Origin: a virus
DNA: 34,204 bases
Strand: one strand, 5' to 3'
IMG/VR virus record: IMGVR_UViG_3300018049_000075
Coordinates: 1-34,204 of that record
In this document: positions 14,856 through 24,300 of the stretch, piece by piece
How the letters are laid out: every line of letters starts with the position of its first letter
How positions within the stretch are numbered: the first letter of the stretch is position 1
Position numbers and translations under genes: made by a program
Notes under the pieces: generated by a model
Database searches by the model: none
Told to the model about the DNA's origin: nothing
What the model saw: the letters and a program-made list of their open reading frames with translations, nothing else

Positions 14856-16754
14856 TTAATCCCCAATCGTTAGCCAACTGCCATTACTTTGTTTTTGTAC
14901 TGTTTGCTTATATCTGTCATAAACTGTTGCATTACCACCGTTACCGTTTCTTGGTGCATTGTAAACACGTTCATTCCAAAACGCAACTTTTGTTCCTGTT
15001 GGGAACGATGAATAAGTTGACTGAACATTTGCAAGAGTTGTTGCACCTGCCCAGTAAATATCACTTTGTGCAAAAATAGCATCTACATAACCTTTTGTTG
15101 CTGCATGGTTAATTTGAGTTGGAGAAGCATGTAGTGTTAAGTACCCACTTAGTGTTCCGCCTGCTATTTTTAAAAACGAATCATGATGGAACCCATCTAA
15201 TTTATCTGCATTATCTGCTTGAAATGCACTGTCTGCTCTACCAGCAGTAACAGCCTTTCCGTTAACACGTAAAAAGTCTGTTGAATCTAATCCATCTAGT
15301 TGACCTGAATTTGTAGCATAATCTGCTAGTGCAGAATCAACTGCTTTACCATTAACAAGTAAAAAGTCTGTTGCTTGTAACCCATCTAGTGTATCAGCAT
15401 CTAGTCCTGTGCCAGCACCCTGATTACCTTCGTGCCATACAGTGTTTCCTCTATATGTTAATCCATTAGCAACGTCATTGTTTACAAGTTTCATTAACTC
15501 AACAACACTACTACCTGTTGAATTATGTGTCCAACGGAATGCGTTATAGTCATTATTTAAAGTTTGAAACTCTAAACGTGCATCTGTGTCACCAACACCT
15601 GCATTATGATATTTGATAGTTGCATTATCTGTATTTGGTGCAAATACTAATCCTTCACCGTTATCACTAAAAGTAACATTACCGGTCATTGTTCCGCCGG
15701 AACGTTGTAAGAATGCTGTACTATCTAATCCGTCTAATAACTCTGAGTCAACTGCTTTAGCATTTACTTTTAAGAAGTCACCGTGCTGGTAGCCATCAAG
15801 TTTATCTGCATCTAGGCCGCTTCCAGGTCCTTGATTTCCTGCATGCCAAACTGTGTTACCTAAGTAAGTTAATCCTAGTTGTACTGCACCTGGATTAATT
15901 TTTAATGTTGTTGCGGTTCCTGCTTTAAAAACTGTTTCGTCAGTTGATCTAGTTTTAATTTCTAACTTGGCGTCAGCATCAAAACCTTTAATTGTTTGGT
16001 CACCACCGACCCAATTAACGCCTGTTGCTTCGTTATTAAATGTAAATTCGCCTGTTAACGCTGTGCTTACATCACTGCGTAAAAACTGTGTACTATCTAA
16101 ATCATCTAATTTTTCTGCATTAGATGCTGTACCCCAGTATCTATGAGCAGAACTTGTTACGCCCGATGCACTTGCACTGTTTATTAGTGTTGTTCCTGAA
16201 CGTATATCTGAATATCCTGTTATAGGATTAATAGCATTATCAAGAGTAAACGTATCTGTACTAATAATAAAAATTACATCGTTGTTACTGTATGCTTGAA
16301 TAATAGAATGTGTATTTCCTACAGTATCAACAACTTCAGCACTAACCATTTTTGTAATGCCTGTGCCAGCTTTTTCAGGACCAATTAATTCATGAGATGT
16401 ACCGTTGTAAGCATATAACTGTCCTTTGTCAGTATCCCACCAAAAATCGCCTAAAACTTGACCTGACGGCTCAGTTGTGTTAGTAGTTGTTACTCCTAAC
16501 TTTCTCCATGTAGTTCCGTCAAATACTCTAATTTTTTTAGATGTAGTATCGTACCAAAGTTGTCCGCTTAGTGCTTTAGTTGGTGCGTTTCCGCCACTAA
16601 AATTTTCAAGCAAATAAAGGAAGTTTTCGTTTTGTATTTCACCATAGCCGGCATAGTTTTTTCCCACCAACTGTATGTCAGTAGTTCTATCAACTGTGCC
16701 CTCTTCTACAGTTGTTAAAATCGATCTATCGTATCTGTTTATAGTATATGCCAT
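14856..16754 (-). CDS. Tail fibre-like protein with LDG repeats, 632 aa
   Basis: The N-terminal module of about 240 residues is shared with the other three fibre-like proteins: NENFLYLLENFS, GQLWYD, GDFWWDT and QLYAYNG. From residue 225 on there are six copies of a phage fibre repeat around x-L-D-G-x-x-x-x-x-F-L, for example ADKLDGYQHGDFL near residue 313, interleaved with GNTVWHAGNQ-type and SGGTMTGNVTF-type units. These are typical of T4 gp37-like fibres and usually form long trimeric shafts. The last 90 residues, from YVDAIFAQSDIYWAG, are distinct and end in a Trp-containing tip-like region. It is probably a host-recognition fibre. The ATG follows AAGG, and a late-promoter octamer lies 24 bases upstream. 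Confidence 0.85.
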   Translation of the reverse strand: MAYTINRYDRSILTTVEEGTVDRTTDIQLVGKNYAGYGEIQNENFLYLLENFSGGNAPTKALSGQLWYDTTSKKIRVFDGTTWRKLGVTTTNTTEPSGQVLGDFWWDTDKGQLYAYNGTSHELIGPEKAGTGITKMVSAEVVDTVGNTHSIIQAYSNNDVIFIISTDTFTLDNAINPITGYSDIRSGTTLINSASASGVTSSAHRYWGTASNAEKLDDLDSTQFLRSDVSTALTGEFTFNNEATGVNWVGGDQTIKGFDADAKLEIKTRSTDETVFKAGTATTLKINPGAVQLGLTYLGNTVWHAGNQGPGSGLDADKLDGYQHGDFLKVNAKAVDSELLDGLDSTAFLQRSGGTMTGNVTFSDNGEGLVFAPNTDNATIKYHNAGVGDTDARLEFQTLNNDYNAFRWTHNSTGSSVVELMKLVNNDVANGLTYRGNTVWHEGNQGAGTGLDADTLDGLQATDFLLVNGKAVDSALADYATNSGQLDGLDSTDFLRVNGKAVTAGRADSAFQADNADKLDGFHHDSFLKIAGGTLSGYLTLHASPTQINHAATKGYVDAIFAQSDIYWAGATTLANVQSTYSSFPTGTKVAFWNERVYNAPRNGNGGNATVYDRYKQTVQKQSNGSWLTIGD

Positions 16755-16778
16755 GTGCTAACCTTGTGTCCTATATGG

Positions 16779-16786
16779 TATTTATC
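16779..16786 (-). promoter_or_regulatory. T4-type late promoter GATAAATA
   Basis: GATAAATA on the minus strand, one base from the T4 late octamer, lies 24 bases before the ATG of the 632-aa fibre gene and 12 bases after the stop of the 619-aa gene, in a 44-base gap. Confidence 0.6.
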
Positions 16787-16798
16787 GCAATTTTGACA

Positions 16799-18658
16799 TT
16801 ACACTGTACTTACCCAAGCCCAAGCCCCGCCTTGTACTTCAAATGTCATAACTGTTCGTGTCGGTGTAAAGTTTGCAGTACCACTTACTGGATCAAAGTT
16901 CACGTCTTGAACTACTGATTCTGCACTTGAATCTTCTGCAATTACACTTAAATAACTCTTGTTCATTGCTCCTTGTACGTCAATTCCTGTAACAGATACG
17001 TTACTATATGACACTGTTGCAATTTTTGCTAGTGTTCCGTTTTGTTTTGCTGCTGCTGGCGAAATACTTTCTAGTACTGCCTTAACATCATCATACGGGT
17101 TACCAGCCGACGGTAATACAAATCCAGTAGCATCCATTGTTAATACAACAGGCTCTGAACTTAGTTGTATATCAACGTATTCTTTTGTTGCTGCATCTTG
17201 CGGATTAACTGGATCAGTAACGTCTGTAATTCTACTATTACTAACTGTAATATTACCTGCAGGGTTAATAATTAAACCTGTTCCTACAGTTGAAATAGTG
17301 TTGCCATCAATGCTTACATTGTCTACGTTTAACTGTACAAGTGTACCAATACTGCTTAGTCCATTTGCTGTAGCAACTGTTGGACCTAATTCTGTTCTGC
17401 TTAAAACTAGCTGATCATTAATTCTAAATTCTTTACCAAGTGGTAAATTAACATTTTCGCTAATGTCTAGTGACGATTGTGTATTATCCCAAATAATTGA
17501 TTTATCGCTATCGGTTGACTTTAAAATAAGTCCTGCGCCATCAAGCCCTGCATCGTCGCTTGCTGTTACACCGCCCGATATGTTTAATTCAATGTTTTTA
17601 TCTTCAACTTGAATATTTGCAACATTAACATATGTAGCATTACCGTTAACAGTTAAATCACCATCAATAACAGCACTTCCTGTAGCGTGTAATGTTCCAG
17701 TAATGTCAAGCGTATACTGAGGATTTGTTTGATATATACCTAATCTACTGTACTGAGCATTAACAAATAAAGGTGTAGTAAACTGGTTACCAGTTCTTGT
17801 TCTAAGTTGTATATTAGTATTACTTTGTTGTGTTTCTAATGTTGTAGTACTACCTACAATTTTTAAAACACCGTACTCAGTATCGCCAATACCTACACTT
17901 AAACCTGCGCTGTTCTTAATTCTTATGCTACCTGTAGTAACACCATTAGCGCCAGTTGGTAAAAAGTCTGCACTAGTAAATGAGTTGCCGTCGGCGTCTA
18001 CAAGAGATCTTGCATCTGCTGCTGTTCCTTGATACCAAAAAGCATCATCTACAAAATTAAAACCTTTTTTGATTAATTGTCTTGCTGGAAATACAACATC
18101 ATTTGGATCATCTGGATAACCTGGAATTTTATTGTCGCCGCTTAAACGAAATTCTTCTTTAGTAATAATACCAAATAATGTTCCGCCCATCCATATCTTA
18201 AGAATAACACGCTCACGTGCTGAAATATCAATTACTGATGCAACTTCAAAACCTGTTTGTCCTTGCCCTGCATCGTAGTCTGGACCAACTAATACTAAAT
18301 CTGTACCATCAAAGAAGTACATTTTGTTATTTTCGTTATCAATCCAAATATCACCAGCAACCATACTTGGTTGTGAATTACTTACAATAGGTCCGCCGGC
18401 TGTTCTAAATGAATTGCCGTCATATAATTTTAATCTTTGATCGCTAGTATCATACCAAAGTTGTCCAACTAGAGGATTACCTGGGGCAGCGGTATTAGCA
18501 AAGTTCTCAACCATCTTAATAAAGTTTTCGTTGACACTTTCGCCAAAGCCCTTGTAGTTTCTTCCAACTAACGTAATATCGGTTGTAGTAGTATCTATCT
18601 GGCCGTCTGCTAATTCGACTAGTAGTTCGCCGTCAGTTTTGTTTAACTTGTAACTCAT
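16799..18658 (-). CDS. Tail fibre-like protein, 619 aa
   Basis: It carries the shared N-terminal module in a more diverged form: NENFIKMVENFA, GQLWYDT, then GDIWIDN-x-x-NKMYFFDG and LVGP. The central region is beta-rich with typical fibre signatures, namely YTLDITGTLHATGSAVIDGDLTVNGN near residue 320 and later repeats of the form S-I-D-G-N-T-I, then a NPQDAATKEYVD segment near 490 that recurs in phage fibre shafts. The C-terminal 120 residues are a separate beta domain ending GGAWAWVSTV. The start ATG overlaps the stop of the 676-aa gene by one base (TAATG), with GGAGG eleven bases upstream. Together with the 676- and 632-aa proteins it probably contributes to a multi-protein fibre or baseplate rim. 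Confidence 0.82.
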   Translation of the reverse strand: MSYKLNKTDGELLVELADGQIDTTTTDITLVGRNYKGFGESVNENFIKMVENFANTAAPGNPLVGQLWYDTSDQRLKLYDGNSFRTAGGPIVSNSQPSMVAGDIWIDNENNKMYFFDGTDLVLVGPDYDAGQGQTGFEVASVIDISARERVILKIWMGGTLFGIITKEEFRLSGDNKIPGYPDDPNDVVFPARQLIKKGFNFVDDAFWYQGTAADARSLVDADGNSFTSADFLPTGANGVTTGSIRIKNSAGLSVGIGDTEYGVLKIVGSTTTLETQQSNTNIQLRTRTGNQFTTPLFVNAQYSRLGIYQTNPQYTLDITGTLHATGSAVIDGDLTVNGNATYVNVANIQVEDKNIELNISGGVTASDDAGLDGAGLILKSTDSDKSIIWDNTQSSLDISENVNLPLGKEFRINDQLVLSRTELGPTVATANGLSSIGTLVQLNVDNVSIDGNTISTVGTGLIINPAGNITVSNSRITDVTDPVNPQDAATKEYVDIQLSSEPVVLTMDATGFVLPSAGNPYDDVKAVLESISPAAAKQNGTLAKIATVSYSNVSVTGIDVQGAMNKSYLSVIAEDSSAESVVQDVNFDPVSGTANFTPTRTVMTFEVQGGAWAWVSTV

Positions 18659-20688
18659 TAGGTTATCGTCCTCCCAGTATAGATAATGTAATTAAGTGTT
18701 AGTGTTGGGTTCATTGCATTAATAGGTTGTCCTACATCGTCTTCACTAATAATAGCACCACTATTTGGAAGTGCTTGTCCGTTACCTAACCCTGTTGGAG
18801 CATCATATACAATCGCTTCGTTATCTCTAGGTGTACCACTAACGTCACGTATTGCAAAGTACTGGTCACCGGAGTCACCACTTAAATTGTGCTTGTGCTC
18901 TGGTAAATTTTCTACATTAATAGTTTTTGTTTCCGAACCGCCAATTTGTCCAATACCGTCTGCGTAGTCTGCTGTTACAGTATTTGCACTTAGACCGCCA
19001 ATGTTATCTGCACCTAGTGGCAATCTGCCTCTCATATCAGGTACTTTAAAGAATCCACTTGTTACTGTAGTTCTTGCACCAAATGCGTAACCAATTGCTT
19101 GGAATAAAACTGTGTATTCTGAAATTCTGTATTCTGAACCATCACATAACAACCAACCAGTTGGTGCAGAAGTACCTGCATATGGAAGTAACACACCTGG
19201 TGGGTTTACCGGAACAGCACTTAACAACGTTCTTCTTGAAGTTCTGTATAGTCCTTGGTTACCTGTAGTTCTGTTAATTAAAATTTCATCATCAATTTGT
19301 GTAACGTTTGTAAGTTCTTTTGAAGAAATAATTGCGTTACTAATTTCTGTATTAAATATTTTTAGTGTGCCGCCAGTTTGTCCGTCAAATACAACGTCAT
19401 CTGCTGTTACGTCACCACTAATTCTAAATGTACTACCTGATGTTAGTTTGTTAGCACTACCAGCAACGCCCGAAACTGTACCGTTTACGTTACCAGTCAA
19501 GTTACCGACAAACGTAGTAGCATAAATGTTTTGCCATTTAGATGCTGCTGCACCTAAATCTCTTGTGTTGTTACCATCTGGAATAGTGTTTGCTAGTGTA
19601 GTAACGTCATTTACTTGTAACTCTCCGCCAATATTAACACTTTTTGCAACGCCAACGCCGCCTTTAGTTATTAAACTACCTGTGCTAATTGTAGAGCTTT
19701 CTGTAGTACCATTAATAAACAATGAAGAATTAGTTTGTATATTACCTACAACATCTAATGCTTCGTCTGGTGCTTGCGTGTTTACACCAATACGTTGTGA
19801 AGCATCAACTCTTAATACTGTTCTAGTTCTACCTTGGCTTCTAGTTCTTAAGTCAATGTTTGAACCTTCAATGTTTTGTTGAATAATACCTGCCTGACCT
19901 TCAACTGCAACGTTTAGTGCAGCGTCAGTACCAATAGTAACACCTGTATTGTTTTGTACGTTTAAAGGAAATAGTGTTGTACTAGTGACATCACTTCTTA
20001 AGAAGTTACCTGCTGGAACTGTTGCATTGTTTACTACAAGATTTTCTGCTTTTTCAGCAGTACCGTAATATTTTGCAACGCCGTTGCCAGTAATATTTCT
20101 TGTACTTAGATTAAAGCCAGGTTTTAAGCCAGCTTCAAAACCAGGAATAGTAGTTTTAGGACTAAATGCACTTGTGCTAATTAGTGCAACTGGTTGAGCA
20201 TTTACTTCAACTTGTACTACAGTGTATTCTGCATTGTCTGTACCAGTAACATTTAATGGTGTAACACCTGTTGAAAGACCATCGCTAAACGTAGGTCCAA
20301 CTAATACCCAACCTGAACCTGAGTTTAAGTAAAGTTGTTGGTTGTCTGTGTCAACCCAAAGGTCGCCTCGTTGAGAACTTGTTACATTTGGTTCTGATGC
20401 TCCCTTATTAAGTCCACCTGCTGGCACCCATTGAGTACCGTCATATACTTTAAGTTGCTCTCCACTTGGTGTAGTATCGTACCAAAGCTGACCTTCAGTA
20501 GGTCTTGCTGGCTCTGTAGCACTTGCAAAGTTTTCTAATAAGTGTAAAAGGTTAGTTGCTACAATTTTACCGTATGAAGTAGTATTTCTTCCTGGAAACT
20601 GTAGTGTAGTTTCCGTATTAATTGTATTATCTTCAACAGTAATTGTACCGTTGTTTGCTTGGTCTGTGTAAGGAATAGTATATGCCAT
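18658..20688 (-). CDS. Tail fibre-like protein with phage tail-collar domain, 676 aa
   Basis: The N-terminal module is shared with the other three fibre-like proteins (LLHLLENFA, GQLWYDT, GDLWVDT, QLYLNSG, LVGP). A beta-rich shaft with VGNIQTNSSLFINGT-type repeats follows. From about residue 495 it has a classic phage tail-collar domain: LLPYAGTSAPTGWLLCDG near 500-515, then F-K-V-P-D-M-R-G-R-L-P-L-G, with LPEHKHNLSGD near residue 595. This is the domain of T4 gp12-type short tail fibres and related collar proteins, where histidines bind metal along the trimer axis. It is therefore the best candidate for a short tail fibre or baseplate pin. The ATG is three bases after the preceding stop, with GAGGTG as ribosome site. 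Confidence 0.88.
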   Translation of the reverse strand: MAYTIPYTDQANNGTITVEDNTINTETTLQFPGRNTTSYGKIVATNLLHLLENFASATEPARPTEGQLWYDTTPSGEQLKVYDGTQWVPAGGLNKGASEPNVTSSQRGDLWVDTDNQQLYLNSGSGWVLVGPTFSDGLSTGVTPLNVTGTDNAEYTVVQVEVNAQPVALISTSAFSPKTTIPGFEAGLKPGFNLSTRNITGNGVAKYYGTAEKAENLVVNNATVPAGNFLRSDVTSTTLFPLNVQNNTGVTIGTDAALNVAVEGQAGIIQQNIEGSNIDLRTRSQGRTRTVLRVDASQRIGVNTQAPDEALDVVGNIQTNSSLFINGTTESSTISTGSLITKGGVGVAKSVNIGGELQVNDVTTLANTIPDGNNTRDLGAAASKWQNIYATTFVGNLTGNVNGTVSGVAGSANKLTSGSTFRISGDVTADDVVFDGQTGGTLKIFNTEISNAIISSKELTNVTQIDDEILINRTTGNQGLYRTSRRTLLSAVPVNPPGVLLPYAGTSAPTGWLLCDGSEYRISEYTVLFQAIGYAFGARTTVTSGFFKVPDMRGRLPLGADNIGGLSANTVTADYADGIGQIGGSETKTINVENLPEHKHNLSGDSGDQYFAIRDVSGTPRDNEAIVYDAPTGLGNGQALPNSGAIISEDDVGQPINAMNPTLTLNYIIYTGRTIT

Positions 20689-20691
20689 TTA

Positions 20692-21306
20692 TTACACCTC
20701 GTTAAAGCCTGAAAGTGATTGCACTCGCACAGTATAATCAATTTGTATCAGTCTGTTTAAACTCTTTTGTACAGGATGGAAGATAACATGTGTAAGTAAA
20801 CGTCCTGTACCAGTAGCTGAATAAGCTCTTAATCCTAACTCGTCGAAGATATACGAACTATTTTCATCTGTGGCAGTATCAAATGCATCTTGTCCGTTTG
20901 GTTCTCCGTAATCTAGTAAACAAGTAACTAATATGTCTGTATAATTAGTACCACTTACGTGTCTTGTTTCAATTTTGTTACGTACTGGATCTACGTTATT
21001 AACACTTCTATCGTCAATCACTTTGCTGTAAGTTTGATTGTACAAACTTGCATTAGTACCTGTACTGTTTGGCGTCAAATATGTAATGATACCAGTAGGA
21101 TCAACTGACGTACCGCCGTTGCCTAGGCTCATTTCATATATCCATCCAGTGCCGCCATTACCGATACTTTCAGCTAATGAAATACTCATATTTTCGTAGT
21201 GTATTGCATTGCGCTTATTAACTAACACTTCCCCAGTTTCAGGGTTATGTATTTTAATATGCCCTTGCAACAATACACCGCTTTGATCTTTTAAGTTATC
21301 TGCCAT
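20692..21306 (-). CDS. Virion structural protein, probably baseplate or tail associated, 204 aa
   Basis: The family name is not recognised, but the layout resembles phage tail proteins. The N-terminus GVLLQGHIKIHNPETGEVL, followed by NKRNAIHYENM and SLAESIGN, looks like the start of small tail/fibre proteins in marine myoviruses. Then come Gly/Asn-rich loops (SLGNGGTSVDPTG), beta-strands (YTDILVTCLLDYGEPNG) and a C-terminal strand-rich part (LLTHVIFHPVQKSLNRLIQI). It lies between the giant structural gene and the first fibre gene, has a late-promoter octamer 19 bases before its ATG, and is followed by the collar fibre after three bases. It may be a baseplate wedge or connector component that fibres attach to; that is inferred from position. 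Confidence 0.72.
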   Translation of the reverse strand: MADNLKDQSGVLLQGHIKIHNPETGEVLVNKRNAIHYENMSISLAESIGNGGTGWIYEMSLGNGGTSVDPTGIITYLTPNSTGTNASLYNQTYSKVIDDRSVNNVDPVRNKIETRHVSGTNYTDILVTCLLDYGEPNGQDAFDTATDENSSYIFDELGLRAYSATGTGRLLTHVIFHPVQKSLNRLIQIDYTVRVQSLSGFNEV

Positions 21307-21325
21307 TTTTTTGTTTCCTATACAC

Positions 21326-21333
21326 TATTTATC
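21326..21333 (-). promoter_or_regulatory. T4-type late promoter GATAAATA
   Basis: GATAAATA on the minus strand lies 19 bases before the ATG of the 204-aa gene. The TAA stop of the giant gene is contained in it (CGA-TAA-ATA), the same stop-in-promoter arrangement seen at 11856-11863. Confidence 0.6.
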
Positions 21334-24300
21334 GTGGTAACTCAGTTGTCTTCGCTTGTAAGAACTTAGCAATGTCATTTTCTGATTTAGATAACGCAAT
21401 GCCCGGTTCTGACCATAAAGTACCAATCCTTTTAACGATTGTTACCTGTGTTCCAGCCGGTGGAGGCGATGTTAAACGTACATACGCACCCACGTTTTTG
21501 TTTACTGCAAACTCTGCTTCTACTGTAATGTCGCCTTCTGGACTATCTTGCGCATCGTAATTGTAAACACTTATTGGTGATTTACGCAATCTACGTCCTG
21601 CAACAAATACTTCAATGTCTTGTGCTTCCCAATACTCTAATGGAATACTTGTAAAGTCTAATACTGTGCCCGTTCCTGCTGGAATGCTTGTAGCAATAAA
21701 CTCTGTTCCAATAGCATTGTTTGGTGAACCATAATTTGTAAATGTTGTTGTGCCCTGAGAAGCAATAACATAGCCTCTACCCGGAACAATTTCACTTACT
21801 GGTATCTCTGCTTGCTCTTTATACCATCCTGTTGCAGTTCTTGGGTTTGGTATTGGAGCATACGGTAATAAAATTTGTACATAAATCACTGCGCCTGGTA
21901 CAACAACACTAGTTTGCGCTCTATCAATTGGTACTGATGTTGCAGGATTTACAACTACTAGGTCATAAGCACCTACAGGCAACAACGGAGTAATAAACAA
22001 TACTTCTGTATCACTTACGTATGTACTGCTGTTATAAACAACATTCATTATGCCGTTACCTGGTGTTAATACTTCTGCTGTTCCGCCTTGTGTTGTACTT
22101 ACTGCAATAGCAACTTCGTTTGCTGCTGCACTACTATCGAGTGTTGATGCTTTTACTACATCAACTACATAGTAATCTGTATCAGGTAGTAATCCACCAA
22201 ATGGAGTTCCTGTAAATCTTATAACTTTGCCATCAATTAGAGTTTTGTTCCAACTATTTGGTTGGAAGTAAAACGGTGGTTTTACTCTAATATAAGAACT
22301 TGTTAAAATATCATTTGCTGGTAAAGTTACTGTTGGTTCGGTATCTCCTACAAGAACGTTAACATTAGTTTCAAATTCTGTACCAATAATAGTTGTCAAC
22401 TGTCCGCCTAATGGGAAAGCAGTGTTATTGTTAAAGTCGTATGTAAACTTATCTACTGTAACGCCTGCGCTATCCTCATATATAGTTGATGCTATACTGT
22501 AACCACTACTTGTAACCGTGACAGTTTCTTCTTCGTCTTTGTACGGAACAGTTGTATCAACATTACCAGAAACAAAAGTTGTTCCTGCTTCGTATGAGGT
22601 TTTAATACTAGTTCCTAATGTTCCTCTGCGGAGTTGTTTTAATTCATTGCCGTCTTTAACAAAGTATTCAATACGTTCTCCGTTGATGAATATAACACCT
22701 GGATATTTTGCATCAAATGCTGGGCTAGGCAAATTAGTTGCATCTACAACTTTAATAATTTTATCGTAATACAATAATTCTTCAGCAAGTTCATAACTTT
22801 CTTCTAGACGCTTGTAATGTGTTCTGTTTAGAATGTCTTTAAATTGTCTCCAACCAAACTGATCTACAACAACACCGTTTGCAAAATGTATAAGTTCAAT
22901 TACATCATCTTCAGCAGGTTGTTGAAGTAATTTCACAGTTAGTTTGTTGGTTGTTAACGAGTAATCAACACTAGGCATTAACAGTTGTCCATTTTGTATT
23001 ACCCAAACAAACTCTGCAGATAACGCAGGTGATCTTAAATCAAACAGTCCACGCTGCCATCTTCTAAATGCATAGTAATCTTCGGTGCCTACTTCTAATT
23101 CTGTTTTTTCAGTAACTTGTATTTTTTGACGTTCAATGCCCTGACTATCATGATTACTAAACTGATACACTGTAATAATATCGTTATCATTGTAAGCAGA
23201 AGTTAGATATATTGTTCCAGGTGTTCTTTGGAAATCATTATTATTATCATAGTAACCTAAATTGTATTCTGCATCACTAATGATGTAAACTTCAAGTTTA
23301 TCACCCGCTTCGCCAATACCTAATTCAAGTGTAACTGTACTACCTGCTTGACCCGATGGCGGCAATGTGCTATCATATGCACTTGCACCTTCAAATGTCC
23401 ATTCTTGCAAGTAAGTTAATCTTCTTCCATTCAGATAAACTTCAACATCATATGCGTTAACACTTGCAATAGGTACCTGAGTTAAGTCTAACTGATATTG
23501 TCTAGTAGATGTTACATCAAATGTTTCATTGTAACCAGCATGTAATACTTTGTCATTAACTTTAACAAGCATATTTGTTCTTAATGGTTCTTGCTCAAAA
23601 GGTGCTTGACTTAGTGCAAAGTTTGTAGTACTACCATCTGCTACAATAGAATCAATAGTAACTTGACTATATCCTACATTTGTTAGTCCTTCTTCTGCAA
23701 TAAGAACTTTAATGTTTGCATCTGTAAACGGAGGTGACGGTAATTTAACAATAAAGTTACCTGGATATGCATACGTTTCGTCTGCTTCTAGTAAAGATAC
23801 ATTTACTACCTTACCGTTCACTGTAACAAATGCTTCTGCACTATCTTGGTATCTTGCATTTGAAAGGAATTCAACTGTAGTGCCGTCGCCAGTATATGTG
23901 TCAATATCTAATATATTTGAAGCACTCATCCCTACTGAAATAATGTTTATTCTTTGTCCTAAGGTTGGTGCGGTATCAAATGTAACTGTTTCACTGTTAT
24001 AGTCAATTACATAATCATCACTTGTTAAAATAGTTGATCCCACTTTAACAAATAAGTTTTCTTTCTTAATTGGAGAAGCACCAATACTATAAGTTCTTGT
24101 TGCACCATTGCCAATATAGTTTCTTGATTCTATTTGTGAAGATCCTACAGTAGGTCTTTCGTAAACTGTAATATCAAGAGTGTCAAGAACTTGTCCTGGT
24201 ACAACTTCTTCTGGACCTTTTGATGTAGTATGTGTTACAAATCCGTCACCGTCTACAGTAATATCTTCTGATCTTAAACCTGTAGCAGTTTGATATTGTA

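Noticed and set aside
14870-16100. Repeated DNA resembling a tandem repeat or CRISPR-like array
   Set aside because: The repeats are in frame and encode the LDG fibre repeats; spacing is irregular and copies are diverged, as expected of a protein repeat.
16959-17414. Plus-strand open frame of 151 codons, and similar long plus-strand frames at 19112-19525, 19526-19882 and 24996-25337
   Set aside because: They lie wholly opposite strong minus-strand fibre or giant-protein genes, have no plausible ribosome site or context, and arise from the Asn/Thr/Val-rich codon pattern of those genes.
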